Assembly: GCF_003967515.1 (NCBI RefSeq)
Contig: NZ_BIFQ01000001.1
Location: forward strand, 2,790,001-2,854,000
From: Dictyobacter aurantiacus
Lineage (GTDB): Bacteria > Chloroflexota > Ktedonobacteria > Ktedonobacterales > Ktedonobacteraceae
Length of the DNA: 64,000 nt
Direction of reading: 5' to 3'
Positions within the stretch are counted from its first letter, which is position 1. Each line of letters begins with the position of its first letter. A program made the position numbers and the translations under genes. The notes beneath the pieces are model-generated. The model searched no databases. It was given only the letters and a program-made list of their open reading frames with translations, and was not told where the DNA came from. Shown here piece after piece: positions 1-8,171 of the stretch.

Positions 1-430
1 GACGATATTGCTTTTCATCCAGATTAAGCTCTTTGATGGCCCTTTTGAGTAAGGTATGCTGGTCGTCGGTATCTAGAATGACGAATGAGCGCGAGAGCCC
101 CAGGGGGGCCAGATGCTCGGCTTCGGTGCGCAGCACGCGGGCGCAGATGGCGTGGAAGGTGCCGATCATCATCTCTTTAGATTCGTTGGCCCCGACCAGC
201 TTCTCCATGCGCTCGCGCATTTCGCGGGCTGCCTTATTCGTAAAGGTAACGGCCAGGATGCGCCAGGGCGAAACCTGCTGCTCTCGAACAAGATAGGCAA
301 TGCGATGGGTGATTACGCGTGTCTTGCCGCTACCGGGCCCCGCCAGAATTAATACCGGCCCCTCCGTCGTCGTAACGGCATCCTGCTGAGGTTGATTGAG
401 GCCCCCTAATAGATCTTGCTGTTCCAACAT
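1..430 (-). CDS. pcrA: UvrD/PcrA-type DNA helicase, N-terminal part (runs off the left edge)
   Basis: Superfamily 1A 3'-5' DNA helicase used in repair and replication-fork maintenance. Only the first ~143 codons are present. The visible protein starts MLEQQDLLGGLNQPQQDAV, which holds the Q-motif, followed by Walker A (AGPGSGKT), motif Ia (VTFTNKAAREM) and the start of the 1B region (GTFHAICARVLR). The ATG at 428-430 fits because the Q-motif falls ~12 residues in, as is usual for PcrA/UvrD. The gene is divergent from the M48 protease gene at 807; the 376-bp spacer between them carries a 70-bp palindrome. PcrA, UvrD or a UvrD-like paralogue cannot be told apart from this fragment. Confidence 0.9.
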   Translation of the reverse strand, partial: MLEQQDLLGGLNQPQQDAVTTTEGPVLILAGPGSGKTRVITHRIAYLVREQQVSPWRILAVTFTNKAAREMRERMEKLVGANESKEMMIGTFHAICARVLRTEAEHLAPLGLSRSFVILDTDDQHTLLKRAIKELNLDEKQYR

Positions 431-806
431 CGGTCATCACCCTCCATATCGCGAAATAATCAGAAACGTTGTATCTGGAAAAAATTAAAATTGCATAATA
501 TCGGATCTGCGTCTGGTCGTAGATAGCTGTAGATTGAATCGACGCTATTGTACCACAGATGCACACCTCATCGGCATAACCAATGTGACCTAACTGTAAG
601 AAACCTGTGAGTTTTCAAAAAGGGATAGCTCAGGCGCTGGCAGGAGGCGGTTAACCGCCTCCTGCCAGCGCCTGAGCTATCCCTTTTAACTAAGCTATAT
701 GCTATAGTTGTCTTAGCAAGCATCTCTTAGGGTTGAGCAGCTTAAAGCAAGCGGCCCCTTATAACTGTGATAGTTTCACCAATCTCTCTTATGGAAAGGT
801 CTTGCT
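431..806. other. divergent spacer between helicase and M48 genes
   Basis: This 376-bp spacer has no credible gene. Its only clear structure is the 70-bp perfect palindrome at 618-687. The rest must hold both promoters, but I do not see a convincing -35/-10 pair for either gene. Confidence 0.5.
618..687. repeat. 70-bp perfect palindrome
   Basis: Every base from 618 pairs with its mirror about the 652/653 centre (tip GGCGGTTAACCGCC), giving a 35-bp stem with no real loop. It lies in a divergent spacer, so it is not in the position of a normal terminator for either neighbour. It belongs to the set of long spacer hairpins seen throughout the window. Confidence 0.9.
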
Positions 807-1967
807 GTGCAACAGATTAATGCTGAACGGCAACAACGCCTGCGCGCCTATCGTGCGGCACGCGGCATGCTGGTACGCCTGTTAGGGCTTCCCTTTGCCT
901 TTCTCCTGGGTTCTCTCATCTGTATCGATCCTGTTCACTCTAGCAGCCTGGTGGGACTGTTGATCTCTTTATGGCACCGCTGTATAGGGCTGCTGCTCTG
1001 GCAGCCAGTGATAAACTGGTATCCCGTGCCAATCTTTTTGAGCTACCTGCTGTGCATGCTGTGTCTGGAGGCTATCTATCTGCCACTTTACAGCTATATT
1101 GATTGCGGTCTTAAACGTTATCATCGCCTGCCGAGTTTTTCGTGGCGCGTCTGTTTTCTGCGCCATTGCCGCGCCCAGGGACAACTGGTCGTCAAGTGGG
1201 CGGTGCTGGTGCAGGTCATCTACCTGCTGTACGCGACGCTGCAGGACTGGTGGTGGTGCGGCTTCGTCTGCTTGCAATTACTACTGGATATCGGCTGGGA
1301 GCAATGTAAACCGTTTATCCTGGCGCGCACCTATACCCTGACACCGCTGGCTGATGGAGAACTGAAACAGCGTTTGCAGCAACTGATGCAGCGTCTATCA
1401 ACTTCAGTGCGTGGCATCTATGTGTTGACCAAACCAGGATCTAAAGTAGCGCCCAACGCTTTCGTAGTTGGCTGGGGCTGGACGCGCCAGATCAGCATTG
1501 TGCATACGATGCTGGAGCGCTTCTCACCGGATGAGATCGAGGTTATCCTGGCCCATGAACTGGCGCACCACGTCTCCTTCGATATCTGGAAACGTATCTT
1601 TGCCCGCTCGGGTGTGCGCCTGGTCACTTATTATCTGATTGCTATGCTGATGCTGGGATTGGTGGATATTCCGATCTATCTGTTTGATGGCTTCTCCGAT
1701 AGCGCAACGGTCCCCTTTCTTTTGTGCCTGTGTGTGCTATCCTGGGTAATAACGACTTCTGTTATGAATAGCTATAGCCGTTCGATGGAATATCGCGCGG
1801 ATGAGTTCGCCCTGCGTACAACCGGCCTGCACCAGGCATTTAAGAGCGCCATGGTGCGATTAGCGAATATCAACGAAATTCTCGCCCATGAGGATAGCCA
1901 TTCCAGCCATCCATCCATTGTGAGTCGTATTCGCCACGCTGAAGAGTGCGCGGCTCGCAATGCATGA
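807..1967 (+). CDS. M48-family membrane zinc metallopeptidase
   Basis: Predicted membrane-embedded zinc endopeptidase related to HtpX/BlaR-type M48 enzymes, probably acting on membrane or cell-surface proteins. The 386-residue product has several hydrophobic segments in its first ~170 residues, then the catalytic HELAHH at about residues 250-255, another hydrophobic stretch, and an EYRAD motif around 329-333 that would supply the third zinc ligand (ExxxD type). The start is a GTG with a GGAAAGG-like site just upstream. DUF554 follows 33 bp downstream on the same strand, so the two may be co-transcribed. The metalloprotease fold is secure; the substrate is unknown. Confidence 0.82.
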   Translation: MQQINAERQQRLRAYRAARGMLVRLLGLPFAFLLGSLICIDPVHSSSLVGLLISLWHRCIGLLLWQPVINWYPVPIFLSYLLCMLCLEAIYLPLYSYIDCGLKRYHRLPSFSWRVCFLRHCRAQGQLVVKWAVLVQVIYLLYATLQDWWWCGFVCLQLLLDIGWEQCKPFILARTYTLTPLADGELKQRLQQLMQRLSTSVRGIYVLTKPGSKVAPNAFVVGWGWTRQISIVHTMLERFSPDEIEVILAHELAHHVSFDIWKRIFARSGVRLVTYYLIAMLMLGLVDIPIYLFDGFSDSATVPFLLCLCVLSWVITTSVMNSYSRSMEYRADEFALRTTGLHQAFKSAMVRLANINEILAHEDSHSSHPSIVSRIRHAEECAARNA

Positions 1968-2000
1968 AGATTATGATATCCTGGAGGACTATTTTTTTTT

Positions 2001-2759
2001 ATGACGGGAACATTAATTAATTTCGCTACCGTGATGGTCGGTGGGGTGCTGGGACTGCTGATCGGCGAGCGCCTGCCTGACCGTATCAAAACCATCGTCA
2101 TCGCTGCCATCGGCCTGATCACCATCGTGATGGGCATTTCATCAGGCATCACGACTCGCAACGCCTTAATTCCTTTGCTCGCCCTGGTGATTGGTTCTGT
2201 CATTGGAGAATTGATCGATATTGATCGCAGAATTAACTGGCTGGGCGATTGGCTGAAAAAGCGCTTTAGTCGCGCCGACGAGAGTCGACATAACATAAAC
2301 TTTACTACAGCCTTTGTGATTGCCAGTCTACAATTCTGCGTTGGCCCCCTGACGATTCTTGGTTCTATCAATGACGGTTTGACCGGCGACTATCGCCTGC
2401 TCGCCATCAAAGCAGTGCTGGATGGTTTCTCTGCCATTATTTTTGCCAGCAGCTTTGGCATCGGCACCCTCTTCGCTGGTGCCACCATCTTAGTTGTGCA
2501 GGGTGGTATCTCCCTGCTCGCCGGCCTGGTCAAGCCGCTACTGGTGTCGGACCCTCACCTCAGCATGGCACAGCAGCCACGCGTCATCGAGTTAGCGGCC
2601 GTAGGCGGCGTCATCCTGGTTGGCCTGGCCCTCAACATCCTCGACATCAAACGCATAAAAGTCGCCAATATGCTTCCCGCCCTGCTCGTCGCCCCTCTAC
2701 TGGTCGCCCTCCTCAGCCTCCTTGGCATCCCCATCGACTTCGGCCTCAGCGGCCACTAA
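2001..2759 (+). CDS. DUF554 family membrane protein (YdfK/YqgA-like)
   Basis: A 252-residue integral membrane protein with the family's typical opening (MTGTLINFATVMVGGVLG), a Gly-rich first segment, and the conserved central stretch FVIASLQFCVGPLTILGS. About six to seven hydrophobic segments are visible. DUF554 proteins are possible transporters of unknown substrate; nothing here narrows that down. A GGAGG lies ~13 bases before the ATG, separated by a T-run, which is longer than ideal. It probably shares a transcript with the M48 gene upstream. The spacer after it holds a dispersed repeat (2775-2837) and a hairpin (2843-2889). Confidence 0.85.
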   Translation: MTGTLINFATVMVGGVLGLLIGERLPDRIKTIVIAAIGLITIVMGISSGITTRNALIPLLALVIGSVIGELIDIDRRINWLGDWLKKRFSRADESRHNINFTTAFVIASLQFCVGPLTILGSINDGLTGDYRLLAIKAVLDGFSAIIFASSFGIGTLFAGATILVVQGGISLLAGLVKPLLVSDPHLSMAQQPRVIELAAVGGVILVGLALNILDIKRIKVANMLPALLVAPLLVALLSLLGIPIDFGLSGH

Positions 2760-2774
2760 AACAGAAAAAGAAAG

Positions 2775-2837
2775 GGGGGCCGGGTCCTCCCTGCCGGGGT
2801 GCGGGCAAGCCTGCTGGGAGCATGCTCAAGTCCCCGC
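2775..2837 (+). repeat. dispersed repeat R3, copy a
   Basis: A GC-rich ~60-bp element with the core CCTCCCTGCCGGGGTGCGGG followed by a small palindrome (CTGGGAGCATGCTC) and AAGTCCCC. Related copies occur at 18338-18510 (two arms, inside a gene), 33236-33350 (opposite strand) and 62254-62460 (three tandem copies). It is non-coding here. Confidence 0.75.
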
Positions 2838-2842
2838 AAATC

Positions 2843-2889
2843 ATATGTATTCTCACTCACCGCCGCAGGCGGTGAGTGAGAATACATAT
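2843..2889. repeat. long hairpin, 22-bp stem, GCA loop
   Basis: Perfect arms 2843-2864 and 2868-2889 with the tip CCGCC-GCA-GGCGG. It sits between two same-strand genes (DUF554 and PHP), so it could end the DUF554 transcript, but no T-run follows directly. The same tip recurs at 12603, 21436, 33243 and 51132. Confidence 0.85.
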
Positions 2890-2897
2890 TTCAACCC

Positions 2898-2925
2898 TTA
2901 AACCGATCTGTGGTACGATTATAAA
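2898..2925 (+). promoter_or_regulatory. possible promoter for the PHP gene
   Basis: TTAAAC at 2898-2903 and TATAAA at 2920-2925 with a 16-bp spacer, just after the hairpin and ~60 bp before the start codon. It is the best pair in the spacer, but the -35 is weak. Confidence 0.4.
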
Positions 2926-2983
2926 TAAGAAGAGTATCGGATTTAATCTACTGTCTATCATCTCTTTTTAAAAGGAGTTAATC

Positions 2984-3862
2984 TTGCCTCGTCTGACTAC
3001 AACTGTAACGTTACGTCCCGATGATTCCATTGATCTGCATATGCATACGACTTATAGTGATGGACGTTGGCCGGCCCAACAGGTGATCGATTTTCTAGCT
3101 AAGGAAAAATTCAACCTGGTTGCTGTGACTGACCACGACCGTGTTGATAAAGTGGCTGAAATACAGGCGCTTGGCGCGGCCCAACAGTTACCGGTGTTAT
3201 CTGGCGTTGAGATGAGCACCGAATGGAACGGTCCCGTTGGCAATGGTCGCATGGGTGACATGCTCTGCTATGGCTTTGATCCTGAGCACAACGAGCTGGT
3301 TACCCTGACAGATTCGATCGCGAAGCGCAAGCTAGAGAACACCTACGAAATAAACGAAAATCTGCGTCGCATGGGCTATGATTTTCCACGCCAGGAAGAA
3401 CTGCTAGCGGCCAACGGCGGCAAGCTCCTTTATCAGATGGACAATGCCATGCTGCTGCGCGAGCATGGACACGTGCCGAGCTGGTATGCTGGTGTGCAAA
3501 AGGTGAAGGAGGCCGGCTTTTATTCCGTGCGCTGCGATATGGCCGAGACCGTTGAGGCGGTCCATCGTAGTGGTGGTGTCTGCCTGATTGCTCATCCCGG
3601 CCGCCGCGAGGGCGGTTTTACCTTTTATGATCCGGCCCTGCTCGATCAACTACGCGCCGAGATCCCTATTGACGGCATCGAAATGTATCATCCTTATCAT
3701 AGTCAGGATATGGTCAAAACCTATGTTGCCTATGTCGAGGAGCACGATCTGTTGGGAACTACCGGTTCAGATTCGCATTTTATCCCGGGTCGCATGCCCA
3801 TCAAACATCGCGCCGAGATCAGCCGTCGCTTCCTGGAACGTATGGGCGTTCATGTGGAATAG
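2984..3862 (+). CDS. PHP-domain metal-dependent phosphoesterase
   Basis: Predicted metallo-phosphoesterase of the PHP superfamily (TrpH/YciV-like, nucleoside 3',5'-bisphosphate or RNA/DNA-end class). The 292-residue protein carries the diagnostic metal ligands in order: DLHMHTTYSDG (motif I), VTDHD (motif II), an internal Glu/His region (GVEMSTEW), LIAHPGRR (motif III) and TGSDSHF (motif IV). The start is TTG, with an AAGGAG site 7-8 bases before it. The family call is secure; the exact substrate is not. A lone tnpB element begins 7 bp after the stop codon, reading toward this gene. Confidence 0.85.
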   Translation: MPRLTTTVTLRPDDSIDLHMHTTYSDGRWPAQQVIDFLAKEKFNLVAVTDHDRVDKVAEIQALGAAQQLPVLSGVEMSTEWNGPVGNGRMGDMLCYGFDPEHNELVTLTDSIAKRKLENTYEINENLRRMGYDFPRQEELLAANGGKLLYQMDNAMLLREHGHVPSWYAGVQKVKEAGFYSVRCDMAETVEAVHRSGGVCLIAHPGRREGGFTFYDPALLDQLRAEIPIDGIEMYHPYHSQDMVKTYVAYVEEHDLLGTTGSDSHFIPGRMPIKHRAEISRRFLERMGVHVE

Positions 3863-3869
3863 CGTATCA

Positions 3870-3910
3870 TTGACATCCTCCCCCGCTTAAAAGGCGGGGG
3901 ATTCCAAGAA
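3870..3910 (-). ncRNA. omega-RNA 3' scaffold / right end of the tnpB element
   Basis: On the minus strand, just past the tnpB stop, a strong hairpin with a C5/G5 stem and TTTTAA loop is followed by GAGGATGTCAA. In characterised TnpB systems the guide RNA is the tnpB 3' end plus this right end, with the guide being the flank just beyond. Here the guide would be the last codons and stop of the PHP gene read antisense. The RNA's 5' end was not determined; only the scaffold tip is marked. Confidence 0.6.
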
Positions 3911-5095
3911 TCACTTCTTGGGTTTCCTGCTTCGCTGAGTCTTGCCAGAGGTGGTTTTCACCGCCCCCGGTCTTACGGCCTCTCCACAGGCATTGAGGAC
4001 CGTGAGCCCCACGGACCTGATATTCTTTGCCGCATTGAGATCTCGGTCATGATGGACACCGCATTCTGGACACGTCCAGTGGCGTACATCGAGCGTGAGG
4101 GATTCGAAAATGTGCCCACAATCAAAACAGCGTTTACTGGATGGGTACCATTTGTCAATGTTGACCAGATTTCGACCGTACCAGTCTGCTTTGTATTCCA
4201 ACAGGGTCACAAATTGACTCCATCCCACATCCGAGATCGCTTTGCTCAGAGAACGATTCTTGACCATGTTCTTGACGGCAAGGCTTTCTACGCAGATCGT
4301 TTGGTTTTCACGGATCAGACGGGTAGAAAGTTTGTGGAGGAAGTCTGAACGACGATCAGCAATCCGAGCGTGGATTCTGGCCACCGTGTGCCGCGCCTTC
4401 TCTCGGTTTTTGGACCCTTTGTGCTTCTTCGCATGGCGACGCTGGGCCTTCGCCAGTTTCTTCTCATCTTTCTGGAAGAAGCGAGGGTTTCCCACGATTT
4501 CTCCATCCGAGAGCGCCACGAACGATTTCAACCCGAGATCGGCACCAATGGTGGTTTCACAGGGCGGTCCATGAGCGATGTCCTCCTCTACCAGGAGACT
4601 AACGAAATAGCGATCTGCGGCATCTTTGCTGACGATGACACTGGAAGGAACTGCCCCCTCTGGCAAGGGGCGCGACCACACAAGAGCGAGTGGCTCTTGC
4701 ATCTTTGCCAGGGTGAGAACTCCATGGCGAAACGTAAAGGCGTTTGACGTGTAGGTCGCCGATTGCTTACTCCGTTTCTTTTTAAACCTGGGGTACTTCC
4801 CCCGACCTTCAAAGAACGTGATGAAGGCCTTATCGAGATGGCGCAAGGCCTGTTGGACGGGGACACTGGACACGTCGTTTAACCAGGCGTACTCATCCTG
4901 TTTTTTGAGATCGGTCAACCGTGAAGAAAGGTCTTTATAGTACAGGCGCGTCTGCTCTTTATAGAAGGCATCTGTTTTGAGGCGCAACGCCCAGTTGTAC
5001 GTAAAGCGCACACAGCCAAACGTCCGAGCAAGCATCTGTTTTTGCTCGTCGGTCGGGTAGCATCTGTATTTATAGGCGCGTTTCTGTGTACTCAT
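3911..5095 (-). CDS. tnpB: TnpB RNA-guided endonuclease
   Basis: A 394-residue TnpB, full length for the family. N-terminal helix-turn-helix/OrfB region (YKYRCYPTDEQ, TFGCVRFTYNWAL), RuvC-like nuclease with Asp186 (IGADLG), Glu270 (ICVES) and Asp350/352 (HDRDLNAAKNI), and a zinc ribbon formed by Cys323, Cys326, Cys342 and Cys345. All key residues are present, so the protein looks active. In known systems TnpB uses the element's own omega-RNA to cut empty donor sites and favour retention of the element. The ATG at 5095 is followed by the usual start. No tnpA is adjacent. Confidence 0.93.
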   Translation of the reverse strand: MSTQKRAYKYRCYPTDEQKQMLARTFGCVRFTYNWALRLKTDAFYKEQTRLYYKDLSSRLTDLKKQDEYAWLNDVSSVPVQQALRHLDKAFITFFEGRGKYPRFKKKRSKQSATYTSNAFTFRHGVLTLAKMQEPLALVWSRPLPEGAVPSSVIVSKDAADRYFVSLLVEEDIAHGPPCETTIGADLGLKSFVALSDGEIVGNPRFFQKDEKKLAKAQRRHAKKHKGSKNREKARHTVARIHARIADRRSDFLHKLSTRLIRENQTICVESLAVKNMVKNRSLSKAISDVGWSQFVTLLEYKADWYGRNLVNIDKWYPSSKRCFDCGHIFESLTLDVRHWTCPECGVHHDRDLNAAKNIRSVGLTVLNACGEAVRPGAVKTTSGKTQRSRKPKK

Positions 5096-5218
5096 GCGTT
5101 ACAATGTAGCACATTCCATGTAAAAATGGAACAGTATACCTAGCCCTGGCCCATCGCGCCCCCAAAAGGAACGGGCTTTTATCCCCTGGTTAAAACACAG
5201 GGGTTTTACGCCCCGTTT

Positions 5219-5274
5219 ATATAAAAAGCAGGGGCGCCACTATGATCTGACAGTGGCGCCCCTGCTTTTTATAT
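5219..5274. repeat. hairpin, 23-bp stem, 10-nt loop
   Basis: Perfect arms 5219-5241 and 5252-5274, ending in a T-run and A/T stretch on both strands. It sits between converging transcripts (tnpB element/PHP from the left, Q/N-rich gene from the right) and is a plausible bidirectional terminator. It marks the outer limit of the tnpB element. Confidence 0.8.
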
Positions 5275-5327
5275 GGTGCTTTTGACGCATCAGCAGCTTA
5301 TCATATCAGCCTGCTGATACCAGCTTG

Positions 5328-6344
5328 CTAGAAATTGTCCCGCTCTTCGCGACGCTCTTCGCGGCGCTCACGCCTTGCATTGGGATCATCATACTGCCCC
5401 TGATTGAAGCTCTGGTTCGGATCATTATACTGACCCTGGTTGTTAGCATAGCCAGCATTATTGTACTGCTGCTGATTGCCATAATTCTGGCTGTTGGGAT
5501 CGTTATACTGGCTGTTGGGGTCGTTATACTGCTGCTGGTTGTTATACTGCTGATTGTTGGGATCGTTATACTGCTGCTGGTTGTTATACTGCTGATTGTT
5601 GGGATCGTTATACTGCTGGTTGTTGTAGTTCTGGTTGTTAGGGTCGTTATACTGCTGGTTGTTAGGGTCGTTATACTGCTGGTTGTTATAGTTTTGATTA
5701 TTAGGATCGTTATACTGCTGCTGGTTGTTATAGTTTTGATTATTAGGATCGTTGTACTGGCGTCGATCTTTCCGATCGTAGTTATCATCGGTGTTATTAT
5801 AATTGGGATCGTTATATTGTTGCTGATTGTCCATGTTCATACCTCCATTGTTATAGTTAGGACTGTTATACTGCTGCTGGTTAGCCATGTCGATGTCGGT
5901 CGCGTTGTAGTTGGGATTGTTATACTGTTGATTGTACTGCTGCTGATTAGCTGTGTTCTGCGATGGGTCCGCATAGGTGTTGTATGAGGCCATCTGAGAA
6001 GCGCTATTGGGCATAGCAGTACCGGCATTGGGATCACTATTGAGACCCGTAGCGCCGTAATTGCCGAGGATACGAGCCGCATCTTGTTCGCGACCATCGG
6101 CACGTACAGAGACTACATGCTGACCAGACTGGAAGGCATTATGATAATAACCTGCATGCTCCTGGGGCACACCGAATTTCATCAACTCTGATCCTAGATT
6201 GGTACCAGCTGTCTCTCCGCTGGTATTCGCAAGTCCGAGTTGATCCTTGGCGAATCCGGCTGCATTTAGCTCCGATAGAGCCTGCTTGGCCTTAGCCTCT
6301 TCTTGAAAAATGCCTATCACCAATGGATTTTGTGATGTTGTCAT
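5328..6344 (-). CDS. stress-type (YflT/GsP17M-like) domain with Gln/Asn-rich repeat tail
   Basis: A 338-residue protein in two parts. Residues 1-~95 resemble the YflT/general stress protein 17M domain (LVIGIFQEEAKAKQALSEL, GVPQEHAGYY, SGQHVVSV, RILGNYGA). The rest is a low-complexity tail with about ten QYNDPN repeats, rich in Q, N and Y, then a charged Arg/Glu end (ARRERREERREERDNF). Such tails are prion-like and favour assembly or condensation; that function is inferred. The start at 6344 has AAGGA at the right distance; an upstream in-frame ATG lacks one. The repeats are also 24-39-bp DNA direct repeats, so copy number may vary between strains. Confidence 0.75.
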   Translation of the reverse strand: MTTSQNPLVIGIFQEEAKAKQALSELNAAGFAKDQLGLANTSGETAGTNLGSELMKFGVPQEHAGYYHNAFQSGQHVVSVRADGREQDAARILGNYGATGLNSDPNAGTAMPNSASQMASYNTYADPSQNTANQQQYNQQYNNPNYNATDIDMANQQQYNSPNYNNGGMNMDNQQQYNDPNYNNTDDNYDRKDRRQYNDPNNQNYNNQQQYNDPNNQNYNNQQYNDPNNQQYNDPNNQNYNNQQYNDPNNQQYNNQQQYNDPNNQQYNNQQQYNDPNSQYNDPNSQNYGNQQQYNNAGYANNQGQYNDPNQSFNQGQYDDPNARRERREERREERDNF

Positions 6345-6755
6345 TGTGCCGTTCCTTTCTGCTTGCCGTGCTGTTATCACTTACAAGGCCATGGAACCCT
6401 GCTTTGTTTCGCTAAAATGACTTACTATCACTTTTATGTTTCATAATACCATTTGTAGTATGGTGATCTATACAGAGGTTTTACGATTCAAACACAAAAA
6501 TAGTGTCAGTTTAAACGCAGCTATACCCATTTTTGAGCCCTCTCACCACACGCGGCATGCCCCCCACCGTAGGTGCCGGGCTCGCCCCGGCTTGTCGCGA
6601 AGCGACTCCGTGCCAGGGCGTGTATGTTCCACCAACGAGGCCATCTTTACGACCAAAGGTGCATTATTATCAATGTTTATAATGTAAAAGGAGATTAAAT
6701 GCCTTTAAGCGGATAATGTTTGTTCGATCTTTTATTTTACAGGGAGCAGCGGTCT
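6345..6755. other. divergent spacer with repeat R1
   Basis: This 411-bp spacer holds dispersed repeat R1 (6567-6639). A TATAAT lies at 6678-6683 without a good -35. Just after it AAAAGGAG precedes a five-codon ORF (MPLSG, start near 6699), which could be a leader peptide for the propeller gene or chance. No other gene is credible. Confidence 0.45.
6567..6639 (-). repeat. dispersed repeat R1, copy a
   Basis: Read on the minus strand this ~73-bp stretch (starting CTCGTTGGTGGA, ending CACCTACG) aligns along its length with 21187-21258 on the plus strand, roughly three bases in four identical. The shared centre is a GC-rich hairpin around GCTTCGCG. It is non-coding at both sites. A shorter similar segment lies near 20526-20545. 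Confidence 0.7.
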
Positions 6756-8171
6756 ATGTTTCGTTCCCCGTTCATTCTGGCGTATGTGGCATGTGCATTG
6801 ATTGTTACTTGCTTCTGTCAATCTAGTGCCGATGCACAGCCAATGCAGACTAAAGCCAGTGGCAGCAATTGTCCGCCACCGGGCAGCGCGCGGACCGCAT
6901 TTATGCCTGCCCTGGCTGCCAGGGAGCACCATCAGTATGTTGTTTACATCTTGATGCGTGCCGGTCAGCAATTCCTGGTGCGTTACGATCCGGTAAACGG
7001 ACAAAAGACTACGCTGGTGCGGCTCGATAGCGACGATTATACGGTCGATGCGCGTGTGTCGCCGGATGGTGAGTGGATTCTGTTGAAGCGTAGCGCCTAT
7101 CAGGGGCGGCAGGCGTTACAACTGGTGCGCATTGATGGCAGCTATCTGCAGACTCTCTATTGCGCTCCCTTTATCTCGAATTTTCTGCTGTCGCCCGATC
7201 AGCGCTATGTGGTGTTCGACCGGTCGTATGAGAATCAGCGCTACAACGGCATCAGTACCTACAGCATAGATCTACGCACGGGAACGTTACGCCTGGTGCT
7301 GCGCCAGACTGCTGACCAGTCCGGCTATGAGCCTCTCAAGTGGGCCGGTAACCACAGCCTTTATATGACCGAGTCGCTGACAGGAATTGGTGGTGGGGGT
7401 CCCTTTCCGCTACGGGATCGTTTCAATCTCTATCTTTTGCGAGACGTCAGTTTGGATCAGAGTCGGCAGGCCACCAATCTAAAGTTGCTGTTGACGACAC
7501 CCGATCCTTGCAGCTGTCTGGATATGGATGTGACGCCTGATAATGCTTCTGCGATCACCAGTACATGTACCACGACCAGCGATAGTCAGGGCACCGCCCA
7601 GACGGGTCCCGCGCGTATTCAGATCCAATCTCTGCACGGTGGTAGTGCGCGCGTCATCTATAGCTTGTCCAACAGCGCGATTACCTATGTGCGCGCTATC
7701 TCCCCGACAACTCTTCTCTTCGTGGTTGGCAATCTGCGCTACACGTTCGATGCTAGCAGTTTCACACTTGATCCCCGTGATGAGGAACTAAATGGACTCT
7801 GGACCATTCGCACCGATGGCACAGCGCTGACGCGCATCAGTATCGCCGCTTCTGGCCGCAGCAGCGATTTCCCCCAGTTTGCCTATACTGCCGGTGATAT
7901 CCTCTCGCACGATAACCAGCACTATGTGGTCCAGAATCGCACCCCGGGCAGCCGGGGTATTGCCAGCAGCATCGTCATCGGGTCCCTGACCCCTCACGGC
8001 AAACAAACCACCGTCGAAACTACCCAACCCTCAGACCAACTCCACCTCATTGGTTGGGCCGAAACCCCTCCTTCACGCCCGATCCGCTCCTCATATGTTC
8101 GGACCTCCCGTCCGATTTCTCGAAAACGTTGTTATTGGGCGGGGGCGACAAGGTGGACCTGCTCGGCGTAG
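6756..8171 (+). CDS. exported WD40/TolB-like beta-propeller protein
   Basis: A 471-residue secreted protein. A hydrophobic signal peptide (residues ~3-20) ends at a likely SADAQ cleavage site, followed by repeated propeller blades of the PD40/TolB kind (VSPDGEWILLKR, LSPDQRYVVFDRS, and others). It probably acts outside the membrane as a binding scaffold; no ligand is evident. ATG 6756 is chosen over the frame's earlier start because the signal peptide begins there and AGGGAG lies upstream. The last ~13 codons overlap the 3' end of convergent purN by 40 bp, and the last ~25 residues look unlike the rest, so a late frameshift or read-on past an older stop is possible. Confidence 0.7.
   Translation: MFRSPFILAYVACALIVTCFCQSSADAQPMQTKASGSNCPPPGSARTAFMPALAAREHHQYVVYILMRAGQQFLVRYDPVNGQKTTLVRLDSDDYTVDARVSPDGEWILLKRSAYQGRQALQLVRIDGSYLQTLYCAPFISNFLLSPDQRYVVFDRSYENQRYNGISTYSIDLRTGTLRLVLRQTADQSGYEPLKWAGNHSLYMTESLTGIGGGGPFPLRDRFNLYLLRDVSLDQSRQATNLKLLLTTPDPCSCLDMDVTPDNASAITSTCTTTSDSQGTAQTGPARIQIQSLHGGSARVIYSLSNSAITYVRAISPTTLLFVVGNLRYTFDASSFTLDPRDEELNGLWTIRTDGTALTRISIAASGRSSDFPQFAYTAGDILSHDNQHYVVQNRTPGSRGIASSIVIGSLTPHGKQTTVETTQPSDQLHLIGWAETPPSRPIRSSYVRTSRPISRKRCYWAGATRWTCSA

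Larger units (their letters stand above)
3870..5217 (-). mobile_element. lone tnpB (IS200/IS605 or IS1341-type) element
   Basis: Contains only tnpB; no Y1 or serine transposase gene is present. The right end, on the gene's 3' side, is the hairpin CCCCCGCCTTTTAAGCGGGGG followed by GAGGATGTCAA (read on the minus strand), a typical right end and omega-RNA scaffold of this group, so the border is near 3870. The left end is less certain: a small hairpin around 5183-5209 (CCCCTG...CAGGGG) lies upstream of tnpB, and the border is placed just before the palindrome at 5219. With no tnpA it would depend on another copy for movement. Confidence 0.75.

Noticed and set aside
3870..5217. Full IS605 with tnpA
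   Set aside because: No Y1 transposase gene or fragment is visible on either side of tnpB.
5325..5987. 220-codon plus-strand frame that looks like a Val/Ile-rich membrane protein
   Set aside because: It is antisense to the QYNDPN repeats; low-complexity DNA keeps a second frame open. No RBS or membrane-protein pattern other than repeats.
6436..6687. 83-codon plus-strand frame
   Set aside because: Crosses repeat R1 with no RBS or recognisable sequence.
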